DNA of 64,000 bases, taken from positions 83,024,817-83,088,816 of the forward strand of contig NC_134702.1 of assembly GCF_043290135.1 (NCBI RefSeq), read 5' to 3'. The first letter of the stretch is position 1. Each line of letters starts with the position of its first letter. Made by a program: the position numbers and the translations under genes. The notes below the pieces were generated by a model. The model ran no database searches. It was given only the letters and a program-made list of their open reading frames with translations, and had not been told where the DNA came from. This document shows, in pieces, positions 45,236-58,731 of this stretch. The DNA is from Rhipicephalus microplus (Eukaryota > Arthropoda > Arachnida > Ixodida > Ixodidae).

Positions 45236-46194
45236 CCTTCCGCCGTGCCGCGTGCGTCACCCTTTCCCACTTACCCTCGTTTTCGATTGCAAGAACGCTG
45301 GGCAAAGCAGTATACACGTAAGCACTCGAAGTCTGGTATGCTCGCTTTTCCCCTTCTCCACCACCGATTTCCTCATACCCTTGAATCTCTGCTTACACCG
45401 CAATGCCATTTGGGGGCATTTGCTTTATTCATTGTATTTTGTTGGCTTATCCCATCTCGCTTCCCATTTTTTTTTTCTTGTTCAGCCACTCTCTTTACCA
45501 CCCACGTTTCCCTATAAAGCCGAGTACTTCTGCGAGTAAGGGTCGTGTATAACGATCATGGGCGCGTGCACAATTTCCCTTCAGGGGAAGGGGGGCGAAG
45601 GTGGTTCGCCGCAGCGCCCCCTTTTGTTATGAAAATCAATGGACCTGCAATTGCGCCCCCCCCCTCTTACGTGACTAGGGGACCGCCCACGGCCAGTGCG
45701 CACACCTGTTGTAATGATAATGCAAGCCCTGATAGTCGCAGATGGCGAATAATCTTTCCCACACGCATCGGTTCCCTCGAACAGTGCATGGGAGGAGAAC
45801 CGGCTTGCGTAATTACAAAAACATCCATACTACACGCGCGCACAATGTGCACGTCAATAAATATAAATTAAATAGAATTATAGAGCTTTAGACGCGAAAA
45901 CACGATTATCAGGTACGCAGTATAAAATTTTTCTCAAGGTCACTGCAAGATTGTGCTCAGATCGCCAACATTTTTTTTTTTTTTTGCACGTCGACAAAGC
46001 TTTGCAGTGTTTTCTTACACGGGCGTGCACCCGAGGGGACTCAAGTTCCACCGCAGACAACCCCTACTTCCCGAAAAATTCCCACTGAGGCCTTTACTAC
46101 CCGAAAGCAGGGAGGAAACGAGAGACGACCCTCCCACTTTTCCCCACATCCCACCCCCAGCCCGTCTTATCCGAGCACGACTACGCTTCGTTAA
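45236..46194. other. No recognised feature
   Basis: C-rich and G-rich short runs (45585-45665) and a T run at 45970-45985. No gene recognised. Confidence 0.5.
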
Positions 46195-46270
46195 CGCTGC
46201 GCCGTGCCCCCTAACGGGCCGCAGAAATTAGGCGTCTTTTTTTCCCTCTCATCCCTACCACCACAAATAC
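46195..46270 (+). repeat. Recurrent 80-bp segment, copy 2
   Basis: ACGCTGCGCCGTGCCCCCTA, CGGGCCGCAGAAATTAGGCG, CTCTCATCCCTACCACCACA. The ACC-like end is present. More diverged than copies 1 and 3. Confidence 0.65.
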
Positions 46271-46430
46271 GCCTCCATGCATCGCATATTACGTTGTTAG
46301 CAAATGCCTATAATGCGTCTAAACAAAATTACAAAAAATGACAGAAAAAAATAGGTTCGTTAAATGTGTAAGCGGCAAAAGGCATGCGCTAGCAAGTTAG
46401 AAGTACGCTAAGCTTAAGCACTGAGGCGCA

Positions 46431-46525
46431 TCGACACGCTCACCATCTTTATTTAGGTCGACACGCTCACCATCACCATCGACATTGACACGCTCACCAT
46501 CACAACTGCTCACCATCTTTAGGTC
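46431..46525. repeat. Minisatellite, CACGCTCACCATC units
   Basis: The unit (C)ACGCTCACCATC occurs near 46435, 46471 and 46499, and the shorter GCTCACCATC at 46508. They are joined by variable GACA/TTTAGGTC spacers; CATCTTTA-TTAGGTC also recurs at both ends. Confidence 0.75.
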
Positions 46526-47244
46526 AACTCAATTATTTTTTTATTAATTGCACAGACTTATAACTGGCGCATAGGCAAACCTGCGCTCCGATATCGTACG
46601 TACCTAATACAACACTCTAAAAAAAAAGGGAGCGAGAATGGAGAAACGGGCTCCGTTCCTCCTTCGGCGCAGCGACTTCCTCCCTTTCGGGCGCTTTACC
46701 CGTCGCGCCCTCTCGCGGCAAGGACCAAAGGAGCAACGTTCCTCCTTCAGCGTTCAAGTTACTCCTCAATCACGGGGGGTCTTGCTCGCGCGCATGCGCA
46801 CGCCAAGCCTATAGCCGCCCGTGGCCAGTCGCGAACGATTGCTTTAACCTAAGATTGTTGTAAGCAATGCAGGAATGACGTTTTCTTTTGTTTTATTAGT
46901 ATAGAGTAAAAGCCTCTCTTTTTTTATCGTCAGGCACTCGCACGATGCTCCGCACACTTCCATGTGTGTCTCGTGTTGTTTCATACTACCAATTTGTCAC
47001 GAATACAAGGAGCTCTGCTTCCCAAGCAGTCTTGCTTTATCGATTACCTTAGAGTGTAAAAAAAAAATAATAATTTTTTTCGGTGTCGAAATAGTTGGTA
47101 AGCCCACGCATTTTTAGTTTCGCACGGCACCAACAGCACTCATGAATTCAACGAGGCGCGTAAAAAAGCATCACACTTAATTTTTCATCATTCTAGGAAA
47201 CCTGATACCACTGTACAGCCCATGCGTGAAAGTACGATCATATA
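46526..47244. other. No gene; possible element end at 46612
   Basis: ACACTCTAAAAAAAAAGGGAG at 46612 resembles the reverse complement of 49540-49557 (CACTCTTAAAAAAAATGGAG). GGAGCAACGTTCCTCC (46731-46746) resembles GGAGCAACGTTTCTC at 49465. This may be a diverged terminal-repeat family, but no complete element could be drawn. Confidence 0.3.
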
Positions 47245-47395
47245 CAATTGATAGAGTTATACGTGCCACTACCACCATATGGATGTTCTTTGCAGTTTAC
47301 CCCCATTCGAATACGGCCGCCGTGGCCGGAAGTCGTACCTGCGTCCATCAGCATAGTCACACGACACCCAATAAGGCTATGCTACCCCGGCAGGT
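47245..47395 (-). mobile_element. Heavily decayed tick SINE
   Basis: The plus strand reads TTATACGTGCCACTACCACC-ATATGGATG, a mutated form of the SINE 3' end (TTTAACGTCCCAAAACCACC-ATATGATTATG). It is joined to ATTCGAATACGGCCGCCGTG and GCCGGAAGTCGTACCTGCGT, a mutated B-box/head region. The middle is deleted. Confidence 0.45.
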
Positions 47396-48600
47396 GAAAG
47401 CACAAAGGGAAACAGGCTGCGAAGTTTCACCGAGCGTTTATTCGCCAGACTAGATTACAACCATCAGAAACTTTTGAAACATCATCATAACTAAACTTTT
47501 GTGAAAAGTGAACCAATGACTTCTGTAGGTTAAACCAAATTCTCAATCGCATTCGTTTTGAATTGCCCATGCCAGCACTGAGAAGTAGGAAGGAATTATG
47601 CACGCGAGCAGTATGTCTTTCTCGTCCATGATTCTCCTTTGTCGTGAGAAACTCAACACAAAATGCACTTCTAGTAGCAGCTGTGCACAGCAAGTAAGTA
47701 CTAACGCTCACTCACCTTTGTGAAAAGAGTATTCCGAATCCAGAGTAATAACCACCACAGCCACAGCGCTAACAACAAAATTGTGGCACGCACTATGATT
47801 GCAAGTTGACACGCGAGGCGAATCGCGAGAGGCATCTGAAGCAGAAAAGCATGCAGGCACAACATTCTATAAAGTTATAGTAAACTTGCGCACTGCAGCG
47901 ATAGTTCCTCCACTCAAGTATGAGAGCTCCCGCGACGCCAACAGCCACTGTCATGGCTCACGAAAAAATACCGTCGGATGCGAGGTCATCGCTTATTTAT
48001 CTCGCAAGACCCGCGTTGTAACGTACGTACACACTGCTAGGACGGTCGTTACCGCATTAAAACATTGTCATTGAAGGGCTAGTGGTGTACTATATCTATG
48101 GCTAACGGCCACACTTGTGGTACGCACGTAAAAAGAATATAAGCAAACGTTAAGACGAAACAACTAAACGAGGTCGACGTGACCACAGAACACCTACCAC
48201 GACGAAGACAAAGTTTGGTCTGCATGCTGCGCCCTCTCCAAGTAAGAAGAAGAAAAAAAAACGTGACCTCCGAAATGGCTAACGCGTGGCAAGTGTTTGC
48301 ACTCTCAGAGGCTTCAAGAAAAAAAAAGTAACTGTGGCAGTGGTCGACAGATGGCGCAGCGTTCGAATTGCCGTGGGTTTTCTAAGCACGGCTTGGGGCA
48401 TCCGCCTTCGTGAAAACCTGATAAGCTCTAGTAATTATTCCGTTCATTACTGTGCAACCATTGATTAACTAAGGTTTACCTAAGCATCAGATACAATATA
48501 TTTACGTGTGCGCATGTTGTGGTATTGATAAAAAACGTGAAAAAAAGTGTAAGAAAACTTACTTGTAACCTGTGCCACTCAGGTCAGTTGAAATTCATCG
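47396..48600. other. No recognised feature
   Basis: No shared repeat, RNA or protein motif recognised. Confidence 0.5.
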
Positions 48601-48601
48601 C

Positions 48602-48609
48602 TATATAAG
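48602..48609 (+). promoter_or_regulatory. TATA-box-like TATATAAG
   Basis: TATATAAG followed within 40 bases by CACAGTATAGTGTGAGT, with GTGTACTTGTTGCGTACT-type direct repeats further down (48716-48750). It looks like a core promoter, but nothing coding is attached. Confidence 0.2.
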
Positions 48610-50922
48610 CTGGCGCGCTTTCACAGTATAGTGTGAGTAAACACGTCGAGGTGTGAGCCGTTGGTTTTGAATGGTTGATTGTGCTCTTGTTGCGTACTTG
48701 TGAGCGTATACGCTAGTGTACTTGTTGCGTACTATTTGTGTACTATATATGCGACCATGCGTGCATGTGTAGCTGTATAGATTGCATCAGCTCATAATGG
48801 GCTTTCGGAGTCCGTAAGTGGTCTTGAATGGGTTGATGCGTAAAATATCCGCAAGGGAGCCGTGATAGTGGGTAATAACAACAAACGTCGCGGCAGTCAA
48901 CTTTTTTTTTTAACTTTTAACAATCCCTCCAGATGGCGCCACCTACCACCTACTTCATTGCTTTGACGCGCTCACACCTCCAGCCATTTTATATATCGTT
49001 GAACATCTATCTATCAAAGCTGCACTACGGATTCGGAATGGTTTCGCTGCGATCGAGTGTACGGTTTGGAGGCACATCTCGTGACCTGCGGACCCGTAAG
49101 CGCATGGATAACGTCGCTACACTATGTGAACCTGCGAGAAATAAATACAGCAAGCCTAGCATGCACTCTTCAGGTGAGGGCTCTGCAGAAACCGTGTCTT
49201 TCGGAGTGAACGTGGCTTCGCTGACCGAACGAAACGTACTTGCTCCATCGTTCTCTTTCGCGATGTGTTCACCGCCACAGGTTCGTCTGCTTGTTTTTAT
49301 AATAATTTCGTTCAATATCAAGCTCAGCGGGACCGTTTTTTGTAACTTTCAGTGCCGTGTACTCCTTACCAGTCGAGAATCGTTGCATTTGCTAAGCCTA
49401 CTCGCTTCGCCGGGGGGCAGCCATGTTGATTTTCATAAGGAGGAACGTGTTTCTCCGTGGATGAGGGAGCAACGTTTCTCTATTTGAAGACGAACATTGG
49501 GGATATCGCCGTTCCTCCCTAAATGGAGAGTACGTCACTCCATTTTTTTTAAGAGTGAACACTTCACTTGAACCCCAATCATGAATGTGTATAAGAATTT
49601 TCATGCATATTTGGAAAACCGAAAGTACGTTTCGGAAGACCGGAAGTGCCTGGGAAAAGTAACAAGACTGTCACTCGCTGGTAGTGCCACTACAGATGTT
49701 TATATATTTTCATTGCACCTACGGGTTCGTGGAAGGCGGACATTTCCACCGTCGTTTACTTCCGTGTTCTTTTCCTCGTCCCATACTTATTTACCGAGCG
49801 GTCTCATTCGATACCCTCTCTCTCTCTCTCTCTCTAAGCCTTTCCTATCCTCGAGCTGTCACTTCCAAGTGTACACGCGCACGTCAACCGTACAGTTCCG
49901 CAGTCGCTGCGGTCGTCGGCACTTGACGCTGCCGTAAGAGGGTCGCGCTTTTGCAACCGAGGAGCTAGAAAGGCCATACGACATCTTGTCATTCAATGAT
50001 AATCAGACTTCCATGGTTCCGCAAAAATTATTGCGCGTCGTTGACAACATGTCGAACGGTACGCGGACATCAAACGAACAACAACGAGTTCCCAGTGGCC
50101 AAGCGTCGCGGGTGCATAGCGAGGAAGCCTTCATCTTTTCGTTTCTGTTCGCCGCCGTCACGGCTATCGAGAAAAAAAGCAAGAAAATTGACATATAAAA
50201 TAAAACGAATAAGACGGGGTCGAGAAGTTTAGTTATATATCGCACCCGACATGCCATTTCCCCTCGTGTGATATGTATACCCTCGTGTGATGTGCCCCTC
50301 CGTGCCACGTGCGCACACGTCTATAAAAATAAAAAAAATCATCTACTAACATTGAAACCACGACGGATCGGCTTTCATCATTCAGTCTGAAGATGGCCGG
50401 TCCATCAGTAAATGAATTTCGTTTTTAACACTTATGTTCATTTTCTCATAGTTCTTTGGTTTCAGCGAATACATTGCTATTACTAAATATTCAGTTATTC
50501 ATTCAGTTCTTTCTTTCTCTTTTTCTGCTCTTGCGTTCTTTCTGCCCCCTCGCAGAGTGGACATTTGTTCTTTAATGTCTTCGGCGAACTGAAAAGAGCA
50601 GAACCGGGTACGGTCCCATTAAAATGAATTAATTACCAACTTAGGAAGTGTAGCTTTGTGAGAAATGCGCGCCACAATGCTAAGAACGGAGAAGACCAAA
50701 GGAGGAGTGACTGTTAGGTGAAGGTGCCCGCTTTATTGGTTTATATGCGCCATGATTGACTACAGGTGATGCATGAAGTGACGCAGGCGGAGGCGCTGAT
50801 GATAGCACACAGACAAGCTACGTTCGGTGCAGAAAGTTTTTGGGTGGGGTGAGACTTAAGAGGACGCTTAAGGTTTGCCTTTAAGAATGCAAAACCACGG
50901 TGTTATTGCACATGCCACTTGC
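48610..50922. other. No recognised gene
   Basis: Includes the longest frame of this part (184 codons, 48933-49487), which has no start context, domain or codon bias that I would trust. A (CT)n run is at 49814-49836. CCTCGTGTGATATGTATA/CCTCGTGTGATGTG is a short direct repeat at 50264-50293. Confidence 0.45.
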
Positions 50923-51075
50923 CGACGAAGCGAAGACATCATTTCTCTGCCCAGAAGCTAGCTGTGCGAATTTATTGCGATGCCTTTCGGGCTTTGTAAT
51001 GCACCGTCTACCTTCGAACGTGTGATAGACAGCCTACTGCGTGGTCTGAAATGAAACACTTGTCATCCATATTTG
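50923..51075 (+). pseudogene. Ty3/gypsy reverse transcriptase fragment, broken
   Basis: DEAKTSFLCPEA (from 50923) and, after a frame change near 50970, EFIAMPFGLCNAPSTFER and VIDSLLRGLK. This matches the conserved Ty3/gypsy block KTAF...YEF--MPFGL-NAP-TFQR-M, which precedes the catalytic YxDD motif. The Trp normally following GLK is TGA here (51052-51054), then NTC. The YxDD box itself is missing; the sequence runs into TTA/ATT repeats. Dead by at least one frameshift, one stop and truncation. Confidence 0.85.
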
Positions 51076-51125
51076 TATTTATTATTATTAATATTATTAT
51101 TATTTTGTTATTATTATTATCTCTT
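51061..51125. repeat. (ATT)n-like AT-rich tract
   Basis: Interrupted ATT/TTA triplets directly after the gypsy fragment. Confidence 0.85.
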
Positions 51126-51879
51126 TTTTTAGCAGGAAGGTTCAAGCAGCCATTGTCTGTGGGAAACGGACGATACGTGAAGTTCAGCTTGGTGCGTGTA
51201 ATTTATTCTCGCGCGAAATTGATTTTAGAAAGCACAATGCCAAGCGCGTCGATTGAGCTGTGGCAGGTAGCAATTTAGTCTTCCGAAGCAGCGAGAGCGG
51301 TCTTTAAAAGAAAATTTGCGTGCTCGTTATTATATCGATCAAAGCTCTCGAGCGGGGGATATAGCGATTCAGTTATAAGAGAGCAGCGAAAAATAATAAC
51401 AACCACAATAATAGAAATTCAGATATACAATCCCAAAATTAATCAATGGTGAACCACATAAGCATTATTACAACCTAATTAATGTTTCAGCAATGCAAAA
51501 AAAACTCGCTGCGACAAGGTTCGATAGAAGAGCTTTGGATTTACTAGAACTACATACATCGACCTTGTCTACCGCGACTAAAACAACGAGAAAGAATACC
51601 ACAAATAAACCTGAAAATTCTATATAAAAATACTCACTTAAGCATCGCAGAAGCAAAACACACGTTACGGTACAAGCGACACAAGCGGTCATCGGTGCTC
51701 TGTTTATGCGCCGTTTACGTATGCGTTCATACACTCTCTTCTAAAACGCAAATACTCTTCTAAAACGCAAAAAAAATCTCCATAAAAAGTCCAACGGCGC
51801 CACTACAATTCAACGACAATCCCGCTGCAGTGCCAGCCAGGTTCCCCAGCAAAAGTAATCTATTGTGATCAAATAGGTC
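51126..51879. other. No recognised feature
   Basis: AT-rich, unique-looking. Confidence 0.5.
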
Positions 51880-52078
51880 GGCAAACTCCTTCGCGAGTCG
51901 ACTCACTCAGACTAACTCAGACCGAGGCGCGAGTGATTTACAGTTCGATGAGTCCGAGTTCGAGTGACTCTTGTAGGGAAAAAAATTTGGCGAGTCTGAG
52001 TCCGAGAGAGTTCAAAGCGCAAAGTGCATTTCGTGATAGAGTCTGAGCGAGCTCGACATTGTTTTGCCCACCTCTCGT
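51880..52078 (-). repeat. ACTCA/TGAGT-rich dispersed repeat, copy 5 (minus strand)
   Basis: Minus reading gives GAGCTCGCTCAGACTC, TTTGCGCTTTGAACTCTCTC, GGACTCAGACTCGCCAAA, CACTCGAACTCGGACTCATC, CTGAGTGAGTCGACTCGCG and the family end TTGCCGACCTATTT, as in copies 3 and 4. Confidence 0.72.
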
Positions 52079-55111
<3,033 letters not shown>

Positions 55112-55151
55112 AATTCGGGCGCCCACACGCACAGCGTTGGGCGCCCGAATT
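55112..55151. repeat. Perfect inverted repeat, 14-bp arms, 12-nt spacer
   Basis: AATTCGGGCGCCCA (55112-55125) and TGGGCGCCCGAATT (55138-55151), spacer CACGCACAGCGT. GC-rich stem; followed by TTGGAGTG rather than a T run, so not a bacterial-type terminator. Confidence 0.93.
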
Positions 55152-55197
55152 GGAGTGAAGGATGGTACATGACATCAAAAAGTCTGTTGGAGCGAGT

Positions 55198-55307
55198 ACC
55201 GCCAGCGCTCTGTTTTTGATGAGTAGTGATCTGTTGTATACCCTTAAGAGGAAGGTGTATACGGCCGCTGAATCTTGCCGGTACTTACCTACGGAAACCT
55301 CTACCTC
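55198..55307 (+). pseudogene. RTE-like LINE fragment 1
   Basis: Nearly identical to 57890-57996: both start ACCGCCAGCGCTCTGTTTTT. The plus frame reads SSDLLYTLKRKVYTAA, then a frame-breaking base, and ILPVLTYG, the block before GAETW in the C-terminal part of RTE-like reverse transcriptases. Homology ends after AAACCT. Confidence 0.7.
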
Positions 55308-55452
55308 AAGACGACGTGATGTACGTTATTTATTCAGAAACAACTATCTTTTTTTCTTTATGAATAACGTGAGTGGGTGGGTCTCCTGTTCAATTGAAAT
55401 GAGTGCACGCATGCCACTTCACTAGTCTGTGGATGTGGCTACGTACTACTAC

Positions 55453-55495
55453 AACGCACTACTACTACTACGACTACTAACACTACTACACACAT
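55453..55495. repeat. (CTA)n-like triplet tract
   Basis: Interrupted ACT/CTA triplets. Confidence 0.85.
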
Positions 55496-55730
55496 CGCGG
55501 ACGCACCACCCACGGCTTAACGAGCTTTGCCTCTAAAAAAACACCCGCGAAACCTCTTTCACTATCTTTTTCTTTACCCTTCGGCGTCTACTTGTGGGCG
55601 AGTAAAATAACAATCGTTTAACTCTTTTAACAGCAAAACAACCAACTGAAGAGGTTTGACTGATAACACGGTTACCATCAACAAGAGATGAAAATGGGCA
55701 CCTGGAGAATGAATAGAAGAATGCAATAAT
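55496..55730. other. No recognised feature
   Basis: Nothing seen. Confidence 0.5.
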
Positions 55731-55950
55731 ATATGAGATTTAACGTCCCAAAACCACTGTGCGATTATGAGAGGCGCCGACGTGGAGGGCGACGGAAATG
55801 ACCGCGATGTGGTGTTCTTTGTCGTGCGCCTTTAATCTACGCCTACGGGCCTCGAGCATTTTTTGGCCTCCGTCAAAATTCGGCGGCCGCCCGGGATTCA
55901 ATACCGCGACCTTCGGGTCAGCACCATAACCACAAAATTACCACGGCGGG
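55731..55950 (-). mobile_element. Decayed tick SINE variant
   Basis: The plus strand reads GAGATTTAACGTCCCAAAAC, GATTATGAGAGGCGCCGACG, GTGGTGTTCTTTGTCGTGCG, ACGGGCCTCGAGCATTTTTT, then GGGATTCAATACC (B box complement) and CCACGGCGGG. TCGAGCATTTTTTGGCCTCCG differs from the main type, so this is an older subfamily, close to that at 40905. Confidence 0.87.
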
Positions 55951-56108
55951 TGCGCCACATGCGAGAAAATAGCTGACCTGCCAAGCCAGGGTTTGACTTT
56001 TGCGAAAACACGCAGCAACAATCATGGCGCTGTTTTTTTCTAGAAGAATCGTTTTCAATTGTTTTCAAATCTAGTCTACAAATCCCACCCATGGCCTTTA
56101 CGAAAATG
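55951..56108. other. No recognised feature
   Basis: Nothing seen. Confidence 0.5.
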
Positions 56109-56214
56109 CCATGTATGGCACTTATGTGGATTCTATGTCGCCATATATGGGCATATACGTCTGCATATGTGGCTACCATTTGCCATATATGGAATCAAAT
56201 GTTGCCATATATGG
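56109..56214. promoter_or_regulatory. Cluster of CArG-like CCATATATGG palindromes
   Basis: Perfect CCATATATGG occurs at 56141-56150, 56183-56192 and 56205-56214, with CCATGTATGG at 56109-56118 and CATATGTGG near 56164. CC(A/T)6GG is the known SRF/MADS-box (CArG) consensus. The sites are embedded in a degenerate array (GCCATATATGG with variable spacers), so a decayed tandem repeat explains them as well as regulation does. Confidence 0.45.
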
Positions 56215-56301
56215 CGTCGGTTAGCGAAACGGTGCGAAATCCACTTTTGATGTTTTTCAGCTCACATGCAAGCACTTTTTAAAATTGCAAATGCCTTCCC
56301 A

Positions 56302-56545
56302 CTGAGCCTAGTGGCATAGCGATTATACTGCTTTGAATGTTGACCCGCGGAGGTCGCAGGTTCGCTACCGGCCACGGCGTCCGCATACCTATGGACGTGG
56401 AATAGTACAGATCTTTCGACTAGCAGTGCAATGTCACTGCACGTAAACAAACATAGAACGGGCGAATTTGGCGGAGCCCTCCACTAAAGCGTTCCTCGTA
56501 ATCACATTGAGGTTTACTCACGTAAAATCTCGGATATTATTATTT
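56302..56545 (+). mobile_element. Tick SINE type II
   Basis: A-box-like CTAGTGGCATAGCG, B-box-like GGTTCGCTACC at 56359-56369, a body containing GCAGTGCAATGTCACTGCAC (as the GCACTGTGCGATGC segment of the copy at 4785), the core GGCGGAGCCCTCCACTAAAG and a GATATTATTATT end. Moderately diverged; no duplication seen. Confidence 0.87.
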
Positions 56546-56696
56546 TCAATGAGCATAAAGCATATAAGGGCTGTATTGAATTAACATTAAATTAACATTA
56601 CAGCAAGATTAACATTACAGCGCTAGTCAGCCGCTGTCCATAACTCGATAAGTCAGGGCCGTATGCTGTCCAGTTAACGATCCGTTACTTATTTAC
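56546..56696. other. Short tandem ATTAACATTA segment
   Basis: ATTAACATTA recurs three times at about 56580-56618. Nothing else is seen. Confidence 0.4.
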
Positions 56697-56733
56697 CTTA
56701 TTTATTTATTTATTTATTTATTTATTCATTCAT
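56697..56733. repeat. (TTTA)n microsatellite
   Basis: About eight TTTA units ending in ATTC units. Confidence 0.95.
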
Positions 56734-57889
56734 TTTCGCCCTTCCTCGCTACCTCAGACGACGCCCCGTGATGCCGCAACCACCGCGATCAGCAACTTAG
56801 CGAAACAGAGCAAAAAGGTGAATAGAAACCGAGGCACGCAACCTGTATAAAAAAAAAAAAAGAGGGGGGAGGGAGCACCGAGTGCGCAGAAATTTATTCG
56901 ACCACACGCCTCGATTTCTGTATAACCAGGCACTGCCAACTTATTTCGCTCGACGCGGCCCTCATTATACCACACCGATCACGCTGAAACTTCGGCGAGA
57001 TGATAAAGCGTATCGCAAATTACGCCCGACTGGGGAAATATAAAAAAACAATAATATTAATGACGGGCCGCATACTAGGGACTGAGGTGTATAACCTTGG
57101 CCACCGAAGGAATTACAGAAATGACAGGCGAACTTTCGTACGGCACCGACAGCTCACCAGAAACGAATGCTCCCACACCACTCGTCACGTCAGTTTCTAT
57201 TTTTTCTTTCTCTTTTCTTTCTTTGTTTTCTTTCTTTCTTTCCTTTGTTCCATTATTTACTTTCTATTTTTCTAACTTGTATTCTTGCTTCCTTACTTTT
57301 ATTTTGCGATGGATCGCAAGATCACGACAACATGCTTCCAAGATATTAGATCAAAGTGCGTGAAAAATATTTTTATTAAAAAGAACATTTTCCCTCTTCC
57401 CCCTTCTCTCTCTCTTTTCGCTGTTGTAATTAGGTAAGATGGATCCAGCGAGACCGCCAAAGGCGCTCCAGCGTAACACAAACGCTCGCTGGAACTATGC
57501 CGTTTCCGTCGCTTTCTTAAACTCACCACGGGGTGATGAATGACGATTTCTCGAACCACTCGAGCGTGATAAATATGATGAAGGGCTTCTCCGTCAGAGC
57601 ACGGCGAGAAAACAAAGAGGAAAAAAAGAAGCACGCAGACACAGGGCGACTACGGTAAGGCGGCGATACGTCTCGCGGCTCGGCCCCGCCTTCCCATTAT
57701 ATGAAGTGAGCAGAGGCAGGCAAGGCGCAAGTGCGCCCACACGCACATCACTCAACATACATCATCGTGTTCCCCTTGCGAATAAGAATATTCGGCTGCT
57801 CACCGAACAATCTACCACTTAATCCGTCCTTGCTGACGAGTATCAGTGTAAACCTGGCTGTGTGGAAGGTACAGGTTTCCAATCGCACC
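56734..57889. other. No recognised feature
   Basis: T-rich 57190-57300; no gene or shared repeat. Confidence 0.5.
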
Positions 57890-58395
57890 ACCGCCAGCGC
57901 TCTGTTTTTGATGAGTAGTGATCTGTTGTATACTCCTAAGAGGATGGTTTAAAACAGCTGCATCTTGCCGGTGCTTGCCTACGGAGCAGAAACCTGGATG
58001 CTTACAAAGAGGGTTCAGCTTAAATTGAGGACCACGCAGCGAGCGATGGGAAGGACAATGATTAGTGTAACCTTAAGGGACACAAGAAGAGAGCAGAGTG
58101 GGTCAGGGAACAAACGGGGGTTAAGGATATCATAGTTGAAATCAAGAAGAGGAAATGGTCATGAGCAGGGCACGTAGCACGTAGGAAGGATAACCGCTGG
58201 TCACTGAGAGTAACTGACTGAATTGGCAAGCGGGTCAGGGGGAGACGGAAAGATAGGTGGGCAGATGAGATTAGAAAGTTTGTCTGTATAAAGTGGCAGC
58301 AGCAAGAACACGACCAAGTTGACTGGCGGAACACGGGATATTCGTTTGCCCTGCAGTGTACGTAGTCGGGCTGCTACTGCTACTGCTGCTGCTGG

Positions 58396-58426
<31 letters not shown>

Positions 58427-58427
58427 A
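57890..58427 (+). pseudogene. RTE-like LINE, reverse transcriptase C-terminal end with (GAT)n tail
   Basis: Reading in pieces: ILPVLAYGAETWMLTKRVQL; then, in a shifted frame from 58120, VKDIIVEIKKRKWS, AGHVARRKDNRWSLRVTD, IGKRVRGRRKDRWADEI and VDWRNTGYSFALQCT followed by TAG at 58363-58365. This is the C-terminal region after the polymerase of RTE-type LINEs (YG-ETW, W-GH--R, RG-R---W-D). Two internal stops are TGA exactly where Trp is expected (after KRKWS and after RVTD). The 3' end is a run of about ten GAT units (58396-58427), consistent with the short-repeat tails of RTE elements. Dead 5'-truncated copy. Confidence 0.85.
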
Positions 58428-58650
58428 TCCCACAGGTAACCTCTCTTCCCCATGTCTCCCCCTTACCCCATCCCCCTAACACTGCGGCATGCTCCCTTAC
58501 AGGAATGACAGAACTGAGCACTTCTCTCCTACCACTGAGGGCGGGCCCCTTGCCACCCCTACCCTTGCTTCCGGACTGCTGTTCGTGCTGATGACCACCG
58601 TGCCATTGCTCACTTAATCTTTTTTTCTTCTTTCCACTTTTCCCTTCCCC
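58428..58650. other. CT-rich segment preceding the recurrent 80-bp repeat
   Basis: CT-rich with no recognised gene. It may belong to the same dispersed unit as 58651-58731. Confidence 0.35.
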
Positions 58651-58731
58651 GCAGGCACTGCGCCGTGCTCTCGACGGGTTGCAGAAATTAGGTGCCTTTT
58701 CTCATCTTCTAACCACTACCACCACCACCAC
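58651..58731 (+). repeat. Recurrent 80-bp segment, copy 3
   Basis: GCAGGCACTGCGCCGTGCTC, GGGTTGCAGAAATTAGGTGC, CTCATCTTCTAACCACTACC, then a pure ACC run. The best-preserved (ACC)n tail of the three copies. Confidence 0.72.

Noticed and set aside
48933..49487. 184-codon plus-strand frame
   Set aside because: No domain or codon bias. It overlaps a 98-codon frame on the other strand and a possible terminal-repeat relic at its end.
46612..49560. Complete transposon bounded by ACACTCTAAAA and TTTTAAGAGTG ends
   Set aside because: Ends match over only about 15 bases, the interval contains no transposase, and another ACACTCT-like word at 47050 makes the pairing ambiguous.
55112..55160. Rho-independent terminator
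   Set aside because: GC-rich hairpin but no T run follows, and the sequence is not bacterial.
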